Of a stretch of 30,737 nt of DNA, positions 15,790 to 23,259 are shown one piece after another (position 1 is the first letter of the stretch; every line of letters begins with the position of its first letter). This stretch comes from a virus. The DNA is taken from positions 1-30,737 of IMG/VR virus record IMGVR_UViG_3300017613_002046; one strand, 5' to 3'. The notes beneath the pieces were generated by a model. It ran no database searches. It saw nothing but the letters and a program-made list of their open reading frames with translations, and had not been told where the DNA came from. The position numbers and the translations under genes are program-made.

Positions 15790-17151
15790 TTATGCGCCAG
15801 CATTTTTATAAAGACCACGATAGTCTTCTGCATATACACCAAAATCAAATACACATTCAAATGTAACACCACTTAAAGTACGAGATTTTTCACTCACAAG
15901 TGGTCTACGATTAGTACCTTGTAGGTATAAAACTTTAATTGTGCGACGTTGTGCAGCTAGATACCATGGGTTTGCATCTAGCTCACTCTCTACAACTACG
16001 TCAAGAGTGTTTCTATGCACATTTGTTACACCACTATTATTTGCTGATGGGTCACTTTCACTATTTAATATTTGTAAAGCTTCTACCTCTTTTTCAGGTG
16101 AAACAATAAGAAACTTTGGTGTAATATTTAGCTTAATATCACCATCTTTTTGACGACGCATTTTAGTTCTACCTGCTGATAACGATGTAGTATTAATAGC
16201 TGCACCAGTAGAATCTAAATTTTTATGATTAGCTGTTTCAAAAATAGCCTTACCATCAGACATTTTATAATTAGTAAAATCACCTTTACTTTGTAGTAAA
16301 TCATATACAATACTATTTGCAGTACGACGAGCCATTGCACCGAACTCTTCAAAAAACTTTTGAAATGCGCCTAAGTCATCATTAATTAGCATTTGGCGAG
16401 TTACACTAAATTCTGCACCATAACTTTCTAACTTAAATGTTTCACCATTCTCACCAAACTCAATATTTTTAAGCTCACCTTTTTCAGCTAGTTTTTGTAA
16501 CTTACCACCAGTTTGCATATGTGCAGCTACACCTTGCTTAAAGTCAGTAACATCTACAGCCTGTGTCCATACATCAAATGTAGCATTAGCTTCTTCAAAT
16601 GCTATATCAAGCATTTTATTTGCTACGTTTCCAAGTAAAATAGGAAAGTCGTCACTACCCATAGCTCTTTTAATTAAAGCCTCTTTATCAAATCCATCGT
16701 AACCTGTAATTGCGCGTGCAATTTCAAGCATTGAAGCACCAGTAAATTTATGTGCATCCGCATGTGGATTTTCAACATTTCCACCAAAACGTATAATTAA
16801 GCTATCGCCTACTGCGCGTTTAATAGAATCTAATCCAGCATCATCTTCACCTCTTTGAAATGAAACATCAGCTTGGTTTTTAGTCTTTACAGCAAGTAAA
16901 GCACGTGCAAAATCATCAGGTGATTTCGTTTTATCACTTAAAAAACGTTCTACACCATCTTCATCTATTAAACCTTTATGTTGTGCAGCTAAGTCATTAA
17001 TACTTGCAGAGCGTTTAAGCTCTTTATTTTCATCAGAAACACGTAGAATTTCTGCATTAACTTCGTCTACTTTACGACTTATTGCAGAACTATCTGCACC
17101 ATCAGCTTTTAACTTATCAAGCTCTCTTCTTAATTCATCTAATTTATCCAT
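15790..17151 (-). CDS. Nested scaffold-capsid product by internal initiation
   Basis: Within the protease-capsid fusion, AAGGAG stands seven bases before an in-frame ATG at 17151 (codon 186), the exact point where the protease domain ends and the coiled coil begins. Translation from here would give 453 residues: scaffold plus capsid without protease. The layout parallels lambda C/Nu3, where a nested start makes the scaffold from inside the protease gene. It would solve the stoichiometry problem of a one-to-one protease-capsid fusion. Confidence 0.6.
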   Translation of the reverse strand: MDKLDELRRELDKLKADGADSSAISRKVDEVNAEILRVSDENKELKRSASINDLAAQHKGLIDEDGVERFLSDKTKSPDDFARALLAVKTKNQADVSFQRGEDDAGLDSIKRAVGDSLIIRFGGNVENPHADAHKFTGASMLEIARAITGYDGFDKEALIKRAMGSDDFPILLGNVANKMLDIAFEEANATFDVWTQAVDVTDFKQGVAAHMQTGGKLQKLAEKGELKNIEFGENGETFKLESYGAEFSVTRQMLINDDLGAFQKFFEEFGAMARRTANSIVYDLLQSKGDFTNYKMSDGKAIFETANHKNLDSTGAAINTTSLSAGRTKMRRQKDGDIKLNITPKFLIVSPEKEVEALQILNSESDPSANNSGVTNVHRNTLDVVVESELDANPWYLAAQRRTIKVLYLQGTNRRPLVSEKSRTLSGVTFECVFDFGVYAEDYRGLYKNAGA

Positions 17152-17706
17152 GATATCTCCTTCATCATTTTCACTTCTACCAATCCCTGCACTAGGGTCA
17201 GCACCAATATCCACAAGGGACGCCTCTTGAAATTCCCAACGAGTAACCTCTACAAGTGGTACATCACCTTCACGTTCTGTAATCCGAACTTCTTGTTTTT
17301 TACCACCTACTGAGATTTCGCTAAGAGTTCCATCTTCAACCATTTTCCAAAACATATCCCCATCAGGATTTGCTTTAGAAAAATATGCAGTAGCTCTTAA
17401 CTCTTTGTTTTCCAAACGTACAAGGTCTAATCGCCCAAGTGGTAACTCACCATACTTACCGCTTCCATGCATCCATCTAAGTTTTGCATTTACTGCGCGA
17501 GTTAGATCTACATTTTCATCACCATGCAGTAATACTTCATCATATTTCTCACCACTCCAATAATCTGTTCTACGAAGTGGTGTCTCTGTAGATATCAAGA
17601 TATCCACACTTCTAGCTTCTGTATTGATTGAATCACTATCTATTAAAGCACGAGAAAATTCTGTATTTTCAAGTAACTTATTTTTATTAAGCTGCTTTTT
17701 TGGCAT
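15790..17706 (-). CDS. Prohead protease-scaffold-major capsid fusion
   Basis: 638 residues combining three functions. Residues about 30-175 are an HK97-type prohead protease, with candidate catalytic His80 (RWMHGSG) and Ser132 (TLSEISVGG). Residues about 186-235 form a coiled-coil scaffold-like segment (MDKLDELRRELDKLKADG). Residues about 290-638 are an HK97-fold capsid (FKLESYGAEFSVTRQMLIND, and LPW-like LLGNVANKMLDIAFEEANAT). The fusion is known in some Mu/P2-like phages. A strong internal Shine-Dalgarno before Met186 suggests a second, shorter product. It overlaps portal by 20 bases. Confidence 0.85.
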   Translation of the reverse strand: MPKKQLNKNKLLENTEFSRALIDSDSINTEARSVDILISTETPLRRTDYWSGEKYDEVLLHGDENVDLTRAVNAKLRWMHGSGKYGELPLGRLDLVRLENKELRATAYFSKANPDGDMFWKMVEDGTLSEISVGGKKQEVRITEREGDVPLVEVTRWEFQEASLVDIGADPSAGIGRSENDEGDIMDKLDELRRELDKLKADGADSSAISRKVDEVNAEILRVSDENKELKRSASINDLAAQHKGLIDEDGVERFLSDKTKSPDDFARALLAVKTKNQADVSFQRGEDDAGLDSIKRAVGDSLIIRFGGNVENPHADAHKFTGASMLEIARAITGYDGFDKEALIKRAMGSDDFPILLGNVANKMLDIAFEEANATFDVWTQAVDVTDFKQGVAAHMQTGGKLQKLAEKGELKNIEFGENGETFKLESYGAEFSVTRQMLINDDLGAFQKFFEEFGAMARRTANSIVYDLLQSKGDFTNYKMSDGKAIFETANHKNLDSTGAAINTTSLSAGRTKMRRQKDGDIKLNITPKFLIVSPEKEVEALQILNSESDPSANNSGVTNVHRNTLDVVVESELDANPWYLAAQRRTIKVLYLQGTNRRPLVSEKSRTLSGVTFECVFDFGVYAEDYRGLYKNAGA

Positions 17707-19066
17707 CTGCCTCCTCCTGTGTTAAAATTCCTGCTGATTTGAGCATATCTTGCTCTTTTTTTCTTTGAGTTAGAATCTCTTCTAAATCTTTCCCTCTAGC
17801 AGCTGCGAACTCTTCAAGAGTTGAACCACCAAGTGCATATTCTTCTTTAAAAGCTTTTATGTCTTTAAGAGGGTCTACCCATTCACGAGCAGGTGCAATC
17901 CAACGAGGTTGACAAAATTTAGATTTATTTGCAAAATATTTAGATGCTGATAAACCTTTGATATTTCCAGCCAATACATTTGCTTCTAACCAACTCTCAA
18001 AAAATGGATTTAATACATATGTAGTAAAGTGCCATTGTTCATTTGAAAAAGTTTTATGATCTTGAATTAATGATGCTCTTGCTGATGAGAAATTAGTCTG
18101 TGTATAATCTCTAAATGCTAATTCATAACTAATTTTGCGACCCGTTGCAATCATACGTACACATGAACGTACAAACTCACCATATTCTGTGCCACTTATA
18201 GTTGGGTCAAATTGGTGTATCTGCTCACCCTTATTTAAATAATGAACCATTACACCGTTAATGTCATGTATCTCATTACCTTGTGGGTCTTGATTTAAAC
18301 TGTTCATTCGACCAGCAACATTTCCGGACTCTATGGCGTATGCTATGTTTGAACGAGCACGAAGGGCTTGAATAGTTGAACTTTGATATGCAGCAAAATT
18401 TCTCAAATCTACAATGATTTGTTTATATTCACTTACACCTCTGTATTGAGTAGCACGATTATTTATTTTGTAGTAGTGAATAATATCTTTAGCATTAACT
18501 TTTGTATTAGACATTAAACCATTTCTTAAAATGTATTTTGATGGAGCACCATTATTATCAAGCTCAATTCCATCTACAAAATTATTTCCAGTAGCTTTAT
18601 ATGTAACATCAAATCTATCTGCTTCTATTAGTTGTATTTTTAACGGATGCTGCTTATCTGATGTCATCTTTTTATGGATTATTATCTCACCATCCATCAT
18701 TCTTTGACCAGGTATTGTTGAATGCATCTCATAAAAATGTTGACGCTTTGTAATATCACAATTTAATGGTTTTACAAACTCTGCAAAGTGTTTTTCTATT
18801 GCTTTATCTATAGATGCAATGCCTGTTTTGGATTGAAACTTCATCCCGTTTGCAAAAGAATTTACTTTAATAGAGTGATCTATACCTGAAACTATTCCAT
18901 TATTTTCATGCAACCATCTAGCACGAGCACGCATAACATCTCGGTCAGGTGATGCAGCTACTTCAAAAGATTCATTTGCATTTCTAAAATCTTGATTAGG
19001 TCCACGGAGTTTACCGCCCTCATAAAAACCTCTTTGTATATCTGCAAAATCTGTAAAAATTTTCAT
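17687..19066 (-). CDS. Portal protein (lambda GpB family)
   Basis: 459 residues. ARARWLHENNGIVSGIDHSI, QRMMDGEIIIHKKM, LIEADRFD, IIHYYKINNRATQYRGVSEY and SYELAFRDYTQTNFSSARAS are hallmark segments of the lambda-type portal family. Portal dodecamers form the packaging and ejection channel at one capsid vertex. It overlaps the preceding membrane protein gene by four bases and the downstream protease-capsid gene by 20 bases. It is slightly shorter than lambda GpB (533). Confidence 0.92.
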   Translation of the reverse strand: MKIFTDFADIQRGFYEGGKLRGPNQDFRNANESFEVAASPDRDVMRARARWLHENNGIVSGIDHSIKVNSFANGMKFQSKTGIASIDKAIEKHFAEFVKPLNCDITKRQHFYEMHSTIPGQRMMDGEIIIHKKMTSDKQHPLKIQLIEADRFDVTYKATGNNFVDGIELDNNGAPSKYILRNGLMSNTKVNAKDIIHYYKINNRATQYRGVSEYKQIIVDLRNFAAYQSSTIQALRARSNIAYAIESGNVAGRMNSLNQDPQGNEIHDINGVMVHYLNKGEQIHQFDPTISGTEYGEFVRSCVRMIATGRKISYELAFRDYTQTNFSSARASLIQDHKTFSNEQWHFTTYVLNPFFESWLEANVLAGNIKGLSASKYFANKSKFCQPRWIAPAREWVDPLKDIKAFKEEYALGGSTLEEFAAARGKDLEEILTQRKKEQDMLKSAGILTQEEADAKKAA

Positions 19067-19269
19067 GTTCTACTTGCTTTCATAGCTGCTAAGTATTGAG
19101 TGAAAATTAAAAATATAATTACAAGTGTGCCTATAATCACTCTAGTAATAATTGACCAATCAATAACACTAAATGACAAATGCACAAAAGAGCCAAATAA
19201 ATATAACATTATCAATAAAAATGCTATTTCTAATACATAATATTTTTTAAGAAAATTGAATAGGCGCAC
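19063..19269 (-). CDS. Small two-TM membrane protein
   Basis: 68 residues with two hydrophobic segments (about 12-30 and 38-61) and basic ends. The start is GTG at 19269 with AGGAG five bases upstream; it overlaps the gpW-like gene by 23 bases and the portal gene by four. Two-TM proteins of this size in phage operons may be holins, but its position between head-joining protein and portal is unusual for one. Family not recognised. Confidence 0.5.
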   Translation of the reverse strand: MRLFNFLKKYYVLEIAFLLIMLYLFGSFVHLSFSVIDWSIITRVIIGTLVIIFLIFTQYLAAMKASRT

Positions 19270-19477
19270 TCATTCTCCTTGGATTTATATTTTGTCCTGG
19301 TACATAGTTGCGACCAAGAGTTTCTATTTTATGTTCTAAATGGTCTTCACGCTTATATAATGTAGAAAGGTCAGCACGTGTCATTTCACGTCCATTCATC
19401 TTGTAACTTTGTGAACCTTCAACAGCTTCTATAGCTGCTTGAACATCATCTAGTTTTTGACCAAGAGTTTTTGCCAT
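19247..19477 (-). CDS. gpW-like/DUF6148-like head-tail joining protein
   Basis: 76 residues. LGQKLDDVQAAIEAVEGSQS, YKMNGREMTRADLSTLYKRE then a second helix is the pattern of small gpW-type proteins that sit just upstream of lambda-type portal genes (helix, beta hairpin with the 'xxxR-MTRADL' turn, helix). Lambda gpW joins at the portal after packaging. It is the first gene after the repeat-rich gap at 19478-19710 and has the RBS AAAGGAAGG. Confidence 0.6.
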   Translation of the reverse strand: MAKTLGQKLDDVQAAIEAVEGSQSYKMNGREMTRADLSTLYKREDHLEHKIETLGRNYVPGQNINPRRMSAPIQFS

Positions 19478-19492
19478 GACCTTCCTTTAAAA

Positions 19493-19520
19493 GTTATGGT
19501 AGAAGTTTCGCAAAATTCAA
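19493..19520 (-). promoter_or_regulatory. Candidate promoter for head/tail genes
   Basis: On the minus strand TTGAAT (19520-19515) and CATAAC (19498-19493) are 16 bases apart, matching -35 and -10 boxes in four of six positions each. It lies between a terminator-like hairpin and the gpW-like start, so it could fire the structural genes separately from the early part of the operon. Confidence 0.3.
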
Positions 19521-19525
19521 AAAAT

Positions 19526-19569
19526 AAGTTTAGTCCAGTTTTTTTAGACCTAAACTTTTTTTATTTTTT
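19526..19569. terminator. Bidirectional terminator-like hairpin
   Basis: AAGTTTAG (19526-19533) pairs with CTAAACTT (19550-19557). A T-run (19556-19569, TTTTTATTTTTTC) follows on the plus strand and a TTATTTTTTG run follows on the minus strand. Intrinsic termination on the minus strand would separate packaging from structural genes unless an antiterminator acts. Confidence 0.4.
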
Positions 19570-19582
19570 CTGCTAGTAGTAT

Positions 19583-19673
19583 AAAAGTTCGTAATTATTG
19601 AGGTTAAAAGTTCGTAGTTTTAAACTTTTTAGTGATTTAGCTAGAAAAACTAGCTAAAAAGTTCGTAATTATT
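19583..19673. repeat. Three AAAAGTTCGTA repeats with 9-bp inverted repeat
   Basis: AAAAGTTCGTAATTATT occurs at 19583-19599 and 19657-19673, and a diverged copy AAAAGTTCGTAGTTTT at 19606-19621. A perfect inverted repeat TTTAGCTAG/CTAGCTAAA (19636-19658) lies before the last copy. The gap 19478-19710 holds no ORF. Such clustered direct repeats suggest a protein-binding site: late regulator, packaging site or secondary origin. Confidence 0.6.
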
Positions 19674-19710
19674 TTGTAAATTTGTATGAATTTCTTTAAA
19701 TTTTGGAAGA

Positions 19711-19917
19711 TTATGAAGCTTTTTTTATATCAGGGTACATGTCAGATAGTTCTTCTAGTGTTAAATCATATAAGTTTTCTTTCATTATTTTCTCTATTGC
19801 TGGACCAATACCAATAGAATACTTTTGCATAACATGATCAATAACTCTTTCTGTACGTCTCTCAACTGATGGTCTGTTTTTAATATTTTCTCTACCATCC
19901 CAAAAACTTTTTGACAT
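19711..19917 (-). CDS. Small protein downstream of terminase
   Basis: 68 residues, helical and charged: MSKSFWDGRENIKNRPSVER, then DHVMQKYSIGIGPAIEKIMK and a C-terminal DLTLEELSDMYPDI. It has a good RBS (AAAGGA) and lies 14 bases after the TerL stop. The family is not recognised. The C-terminal LTLEELSD-type helix is common in small phage regulators but no function can be given. Confidence 0.6.
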   Translation of the reverse strand: MSKSFWDGRENIKNRPSVERRTERVIDHVMQKYSIGIGPAIEKIMKENLYDLTLEELSDMYPDIKKAS

Positions 19918-19931
19918 ATATATTCCTTTAT

Positions 19932-21818
19932 TTAATAATTATCTAAATCACTATCTTGTTGATAGCTACTGCGTTTTCTGTTTCTAGATTTAGAAGTAGA
20001 TTTTTGAATAGATTCTCTTTGTAAAAACCTAACCCCTAGTAATTCACTCAAAAAAGTAGCATATACTGCATCATCCCAGTAATGATTGTCAGCTTTTGTT
20101 GTAACCTTTCTCCACTCCCACTTCTCTACACCTGTATTCTTATTTACATCACAATGTTTATATTCTGATGTCATCTGCTTAGCATAACCCTCATCCGCTT
20201 CACAATGAACAGAAAATAAATTATCAGCAGCTTCTTCACCCTCTCTAGCTTTTAAGATTGAGCGGTTAATTTGAGCATGGAGCATATCTTTAAAATAAAA
20301 AGTATCAATAACATATAGTTTTAGACCAGTTTTAATAGTTTCACCATTGATATCACGTTCTACGTTTGATACACGCCATGGTGTATCCGGTTTACCTGAT
20401 GCCCCTTTGATTGGAATACATATATCAGAGTTCATTGCACAAAATTCATATACTTCATCTTTTTTATAACCTGAATCAACTGCACACATATGAACCATGT
20501 ATACAGTATCATCCACACCTTTGTATTGTGTGTATAGGATGTCTTCAAGCTCACTCCATGTCTCAGATCTACCATATCTTACGTTATGCTTCCCTGCCCC
20601 ATATCTAAGTGCATATATTTTATACCAAAAATGATCTAGCTGAACATCAACAGTCATTACAAGTGCTGCAGTATCAATAGGCACAATGCCAGGTTCTATT
20701 GAATTTTTAAGTAATAAAAAATCATCCCTTGAATTACTGTCATATTTTTCTTCATATGCTTCGGCTAGTCTTGTATTAATAAACCTTTTCATTAAAGAAT
20801 TATCACCGTTTTCTTCTGCTTTTTTAGCTTTAATCCATTCTCTAATAATAGAAATCCATGCTAACCATCCCAATGGGCTATAAAAGCTATTTAACTTATA
20901 TCCTTTGTGGTGATGTGATGGGTTACCTGCTATCCATTTAGCACCAGTACTTTCATTCATCATCTCTGTTTTTTTAAATTCATCTATCAAGCCACTACAT
21001 TCAGGACATTTATATTTTATACTTTCACTAAGAAGTTTATAATTTTCGTTATCCCATTCAAAAATAAAATTTTGATTATCTTCATTAAACTCAAAAGTAA
21101 TAAGTTCACTACAGCGAGGACATGGCATATGATATTTACGTTGGTCAGAATCTTCATATTCTCTATCTATCACACCATTTTTATTTTTTGGTGTAGAATT
21201 TATATATATTTTTCTATTAGGAAAAGCATCTGCACGATTACGACCTAAATCAACAGGGCTTCCTTCACCCTCAACATCTTCGGGAAACCTTTCTACATCA
21301 TCAAGCACGACCATTCTAGCTGAGAATGAAGCAAAACTAGCAGCTGAGTTAGACCAACCTAATGAGAACATACCACCATCAAATTCTTTTTCATAAGTTC
21401 CACCTGCATCATCTTTTGTTTTTGCATCTTTTACTTTATTCATTATTGATGATATAGATTTAATAGATGGTGTTAATTTGGCTTTTGAATGTTTAGATGA
21501 TAGTTTCTCAGTAGGCATAATCATTTGTATTGGACAAGGATACAAATCCATATAACACAGTATCGCATTATTAGCTAGTTCTGTAAAACCAAGCTGAGTA
21601 CCCTTGATAACCTTAACTTCTTGTGTAGGAGTTTGCGGACTAAGTTCATCCATAATCTCTCTTAAATATGGTGTTCTTGATGTTCTCCACTTACCAGGTT
21701 CAGCACTACTCTTGCTCGGAAGTACTCTTTTTGTATCAGCCCACTCTGAGACTGTCATTAATGGGTCAGGTTTTATTCCAAATTTAAAAGCTTCAATATA
21801 TGGAGGTAGACTACTCAT
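19932..21818 (-). CDS. terL: Terminase large subunit (lambda GpA family)
   Basis: 628 residues, the size of lambda gpA (641). N-terminal ATPase: Walker A-like KGTQLGFTE (residues 72-80, deviant as usual in GpA) and Walker B RMVVLDDVERF (168-178). A zinc-knuckle-like region has CPRC and CPEC motifs. The nuclease part includes MTVDVQLDHFWYKIYALRYG, MCAVDSGYKKDEVYEFC and the final WDDAVYATFLSELLGVRFL. It pumps DNA through the portal and cuts concatemers; GpA-type enzymes usually cut at cos sites. It overlaps TerS by eight bases. Confidence 0.93.
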   Translation of the reverse strand: MSSLPPYIEAFKFGIKPDPLMTVSEWADTKRVLPSKSSAEPGKWRTSRTPYLREIMDELSPQTPTQEVKVIKGTQLGFTELANNAILCYMDLYPCPIQMIMPTEKLSSKHSKAKLTPSIKSISSIMNKVKDAKTKDDAGGTYEKEFDGGMFSLGWSNSAASFASFSARMVVLDDVERFPEDVEGEGSPVDLGRNRADAFPNRKIYINSTPKNKNGVIDREYEDSDQRKYHMPCPRCSELITFEFNEDNQNFIFEWDNENYKLLSESIKYKCPECSGLIDEFKKTEMMNESTGAKWIAGNPSHHHKGYKLNSFYSPLGWLAWISIIREWIKAKKAEENGDNSLMKRFINTRLAEAYEEKYDSNSRDDFLLLKNSIEPGIVPIDTAALVMTVDVQLDHFWYKIYALRYGAGKHNVRYGRSETWSELEDILYTQYKGVDDTVYMVHMCAVDSGYKKDEVYEFCAMNSDICIPIKGASGKPDTPWRVSNVERDINGETIKTGLKLYVIDTFYFKDMLHAQINRSILKAREGEEAADNLFSVHCEADEGYAKQMTSEYKHCDVNKNTGVEKWEWRKVTTKADNHYWDDAVYATFLSELLGVRFLQRESIQKSTSKSRNRKRSSYQQDSDLDNY

Positions 21819-22482
21819 TGCTTAAAACCTCTAATGCAGCATTAAACTCTTGAGTTAATTTACTTTGTATTGAAAACTGATCATTATCAGCAGCAAGAAT
21901 TGGAGATATTCTAGCAGGTATAGCTAAAACAATATCTCTTACTGCTCTAGCCATTTCAAAAGCTTGTTTATTTACTTCATCAACACTAATTAGTTCTTTA
22001 TTTAGGTTTTTAAAGTCTAACTCTGCTTTACGACCTAACCAATATTCTTTTTCTGTTTTAGCAGTTGCTTGTGTTAAATTTTCAGGCATATTACTGTTAA
22101 CCTTTTCACTACCTCCTGCACCTGCTGTTATCGCTTCTTGTCTAGCATCTTCCAATTCTTTAAGTATTTTGGCATCATCTGCTTTCTCTTTATTTGTCAT
22201 ATCAGCTTGTGATGGATAAGTTCCTGTAACATCCAATAAACTAGATGATTCAACTCTTTTTATATCATTAGCATCTCGTTGAGCATCACGAGTTGGGTCC
22301 TTAGAATCTTCAATTGCTTTTTTAACTTCATCATATTTAAAGAAGTTTTTAGGACTACCTTGCTTAGTATGTTTTGGAATTTTACCATCCTTAACCATCT
22401 GTGAAAAATATGATTTTGAATAACTAGTACCATTAGCCTTTAATCTTTTCAAACACACAGAAGCTGTAATTAAATCAACCAA
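21811..22482 (-). CDS. terS: Terminase small subunit (Nu1-like)
   Basis: 223 residues from the TTG at 22482, chosen because GGAGG is five bases upstream. An N-terminal winged-helix part (LITASVCLKRLKANGTSYSK, then DGKIPKHTKQG) resembles lambda Nu1, which binds the cos-adjacent DNA. An acidic/Ala-rich middle is followed by a helical C-terminus (KEYWLGRKAELDFKNLNKEL) like other Nu1-type subunits that contact GpA. It lies directly upstream of TerL, overlapping it by eight bases. Confidence 0.75.
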   Translation of the reverse strand: MVDLITASVCLKRLKANGTSYSKSYFSQMVKDGKIPKHTKQGSPKNFFKYDEVKKAIEDSKDPTRDAQRDANDIKRVESSSLLDVTGTYPSQADMTNKEKADDAKILKELEDARQEAITAGAGGSEKVNSNMPENLTQATAKTEKEYWLGRKAELDFKNLNKELISVDEVNKQAFEMARAVRDIVLAIPARISPILAADNDQFSIQSKLTQEFNAALEVLSNE

Positions 22483-22494
22483 AAGAACCTCCAA

Positions 22495-22671
22495 AAATAT
22501 TATTTATTTTTACTACACAAAACATTCTATAAACCCCTATATTAAGAAGTTTACAGAACATTTTATTTAAAAAAGTTAAGCAAGTTTGAAACCCTAAAAC
22601 TAAGCGAAGCTTGCGAGTGATATACCCCGTAGTAGTGAAAGTCTCTAGAAGGACCCATAATATATTCACAC
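22495..22671 (-). other. Structured non-coding gap before terminase genes
   Basis: 177 bases between gpZ and TerS with codon use unlike the neighbours. An ORF (22475-22675) begins at the gpZ stop as ATGA but its composition is poor and it is not called. On the minus strand UUCUGUAAAC and GUUUAUAGAA (about 22526-22560) pair fully with one G-U wobble. A GCAAGCTTCGC motif and a CACTACTACGGGG block near 22610-22640 follow; the latter resembles the gpZ gene end (AACTACTACGTGGGG). Candidate packaging (cos) site or regulatory RNA. Confidence 0.4.
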
Positions 22672-23259
22672 TCATTTCATCTTCCCCACGTAGTAGTTGA
22701 AGTTATCTTTGAAAAGTCTTGCTGTATTATCATTCACATAGTCTTGCATTATTGGTACACCTTCTTTTTCAAACATCTTAGCTGGACCAACTGTATTTAA
22801 TCTTCTTATCTTATCTCTACCAGTACGACTCTTAAGACCTGGAACTCTTTCAAAGATTCCTATGTTTCCACTCTTGCCAATCATTGTAAACGCATGGTTT
22901 AACTTATGAGCACTTCCACCTCTGATAATTTTAACCTTAACTGGTCTTCTACCTTTACGTCTTTTAGTTTTAAGACTACTGCTGATACTGCTTTTATTAA
23001 TGAAGTTAAATAAAGATACATCTCTAGATCTAACACTTAGTCTAGCTTCCAATGCTGTAAAGTTTGAACGTCTAACATTTATGTACCTCTTAAGCTGTTT
23101 AGATTTTATGTTGTAACGTTCTCTAACTTTTCTCTGACCAGCATTAGATCCTTGAACCATTAAATTATTAATAGTCCTATTGATAACCTTCTTACTCAAT
23201 TTAGAATCTAACGCTAACAGTACTTTGTCTAATCCACTAAGCCTTGCAGAAACTATCAT
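22672..23259 (-). CDS. Minor tail protein Z-like (gpZ family)
   Basis: 195 residues, strongly basic. MIVSARLSGLDKVLLALDSK, GSNAGQRKVRERYNIKSKQL, a central HAFTMIGKSGNIGIFERVPG and final TVGPAKMFEKEGVPIMQDYV are the lambda/Mu gpZ pattern (prophage minor tail protein Z), needed in lambda for correct positioning of DNA in the tail. Unusually, it lies upstream of the terminase genes, next to replication genes, away from the tail cluster. It overlaps the initiator gene by one base. Confidence 0.75.
   Translation of the reverse strand: MIVSARLSGLDKVLLALDSKLSKKVINRTINNLMVQGSNAGQRKVRERYNIKSKQLKRYINVRRSNFTALEARLSVRSRDVSLFNFINKSSISSSLKTKRRKGRRPVKVKIIRGGSAHKLNHAFTMIGKSGNIGIFERVPGLKSRTGRDKIRRLNTVGPAKMFEKEGVPIMQDYVNDNTARLFKDNFNYYVGKMK

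Noticed and set aside
22475-22675. 66-codon minus-strand ORF between gpZ and TerS, starting with an ATGA overlap
   Set aside because: Codon use (GTC, GGG, CTT) and residue pattern are unlike the neighbours, it overlaps the TerS start and RBS, and the TerS start at 22482 explains the downstream signal. A stem-forming non-coding region is the better reading, although translation cannot be excluded.
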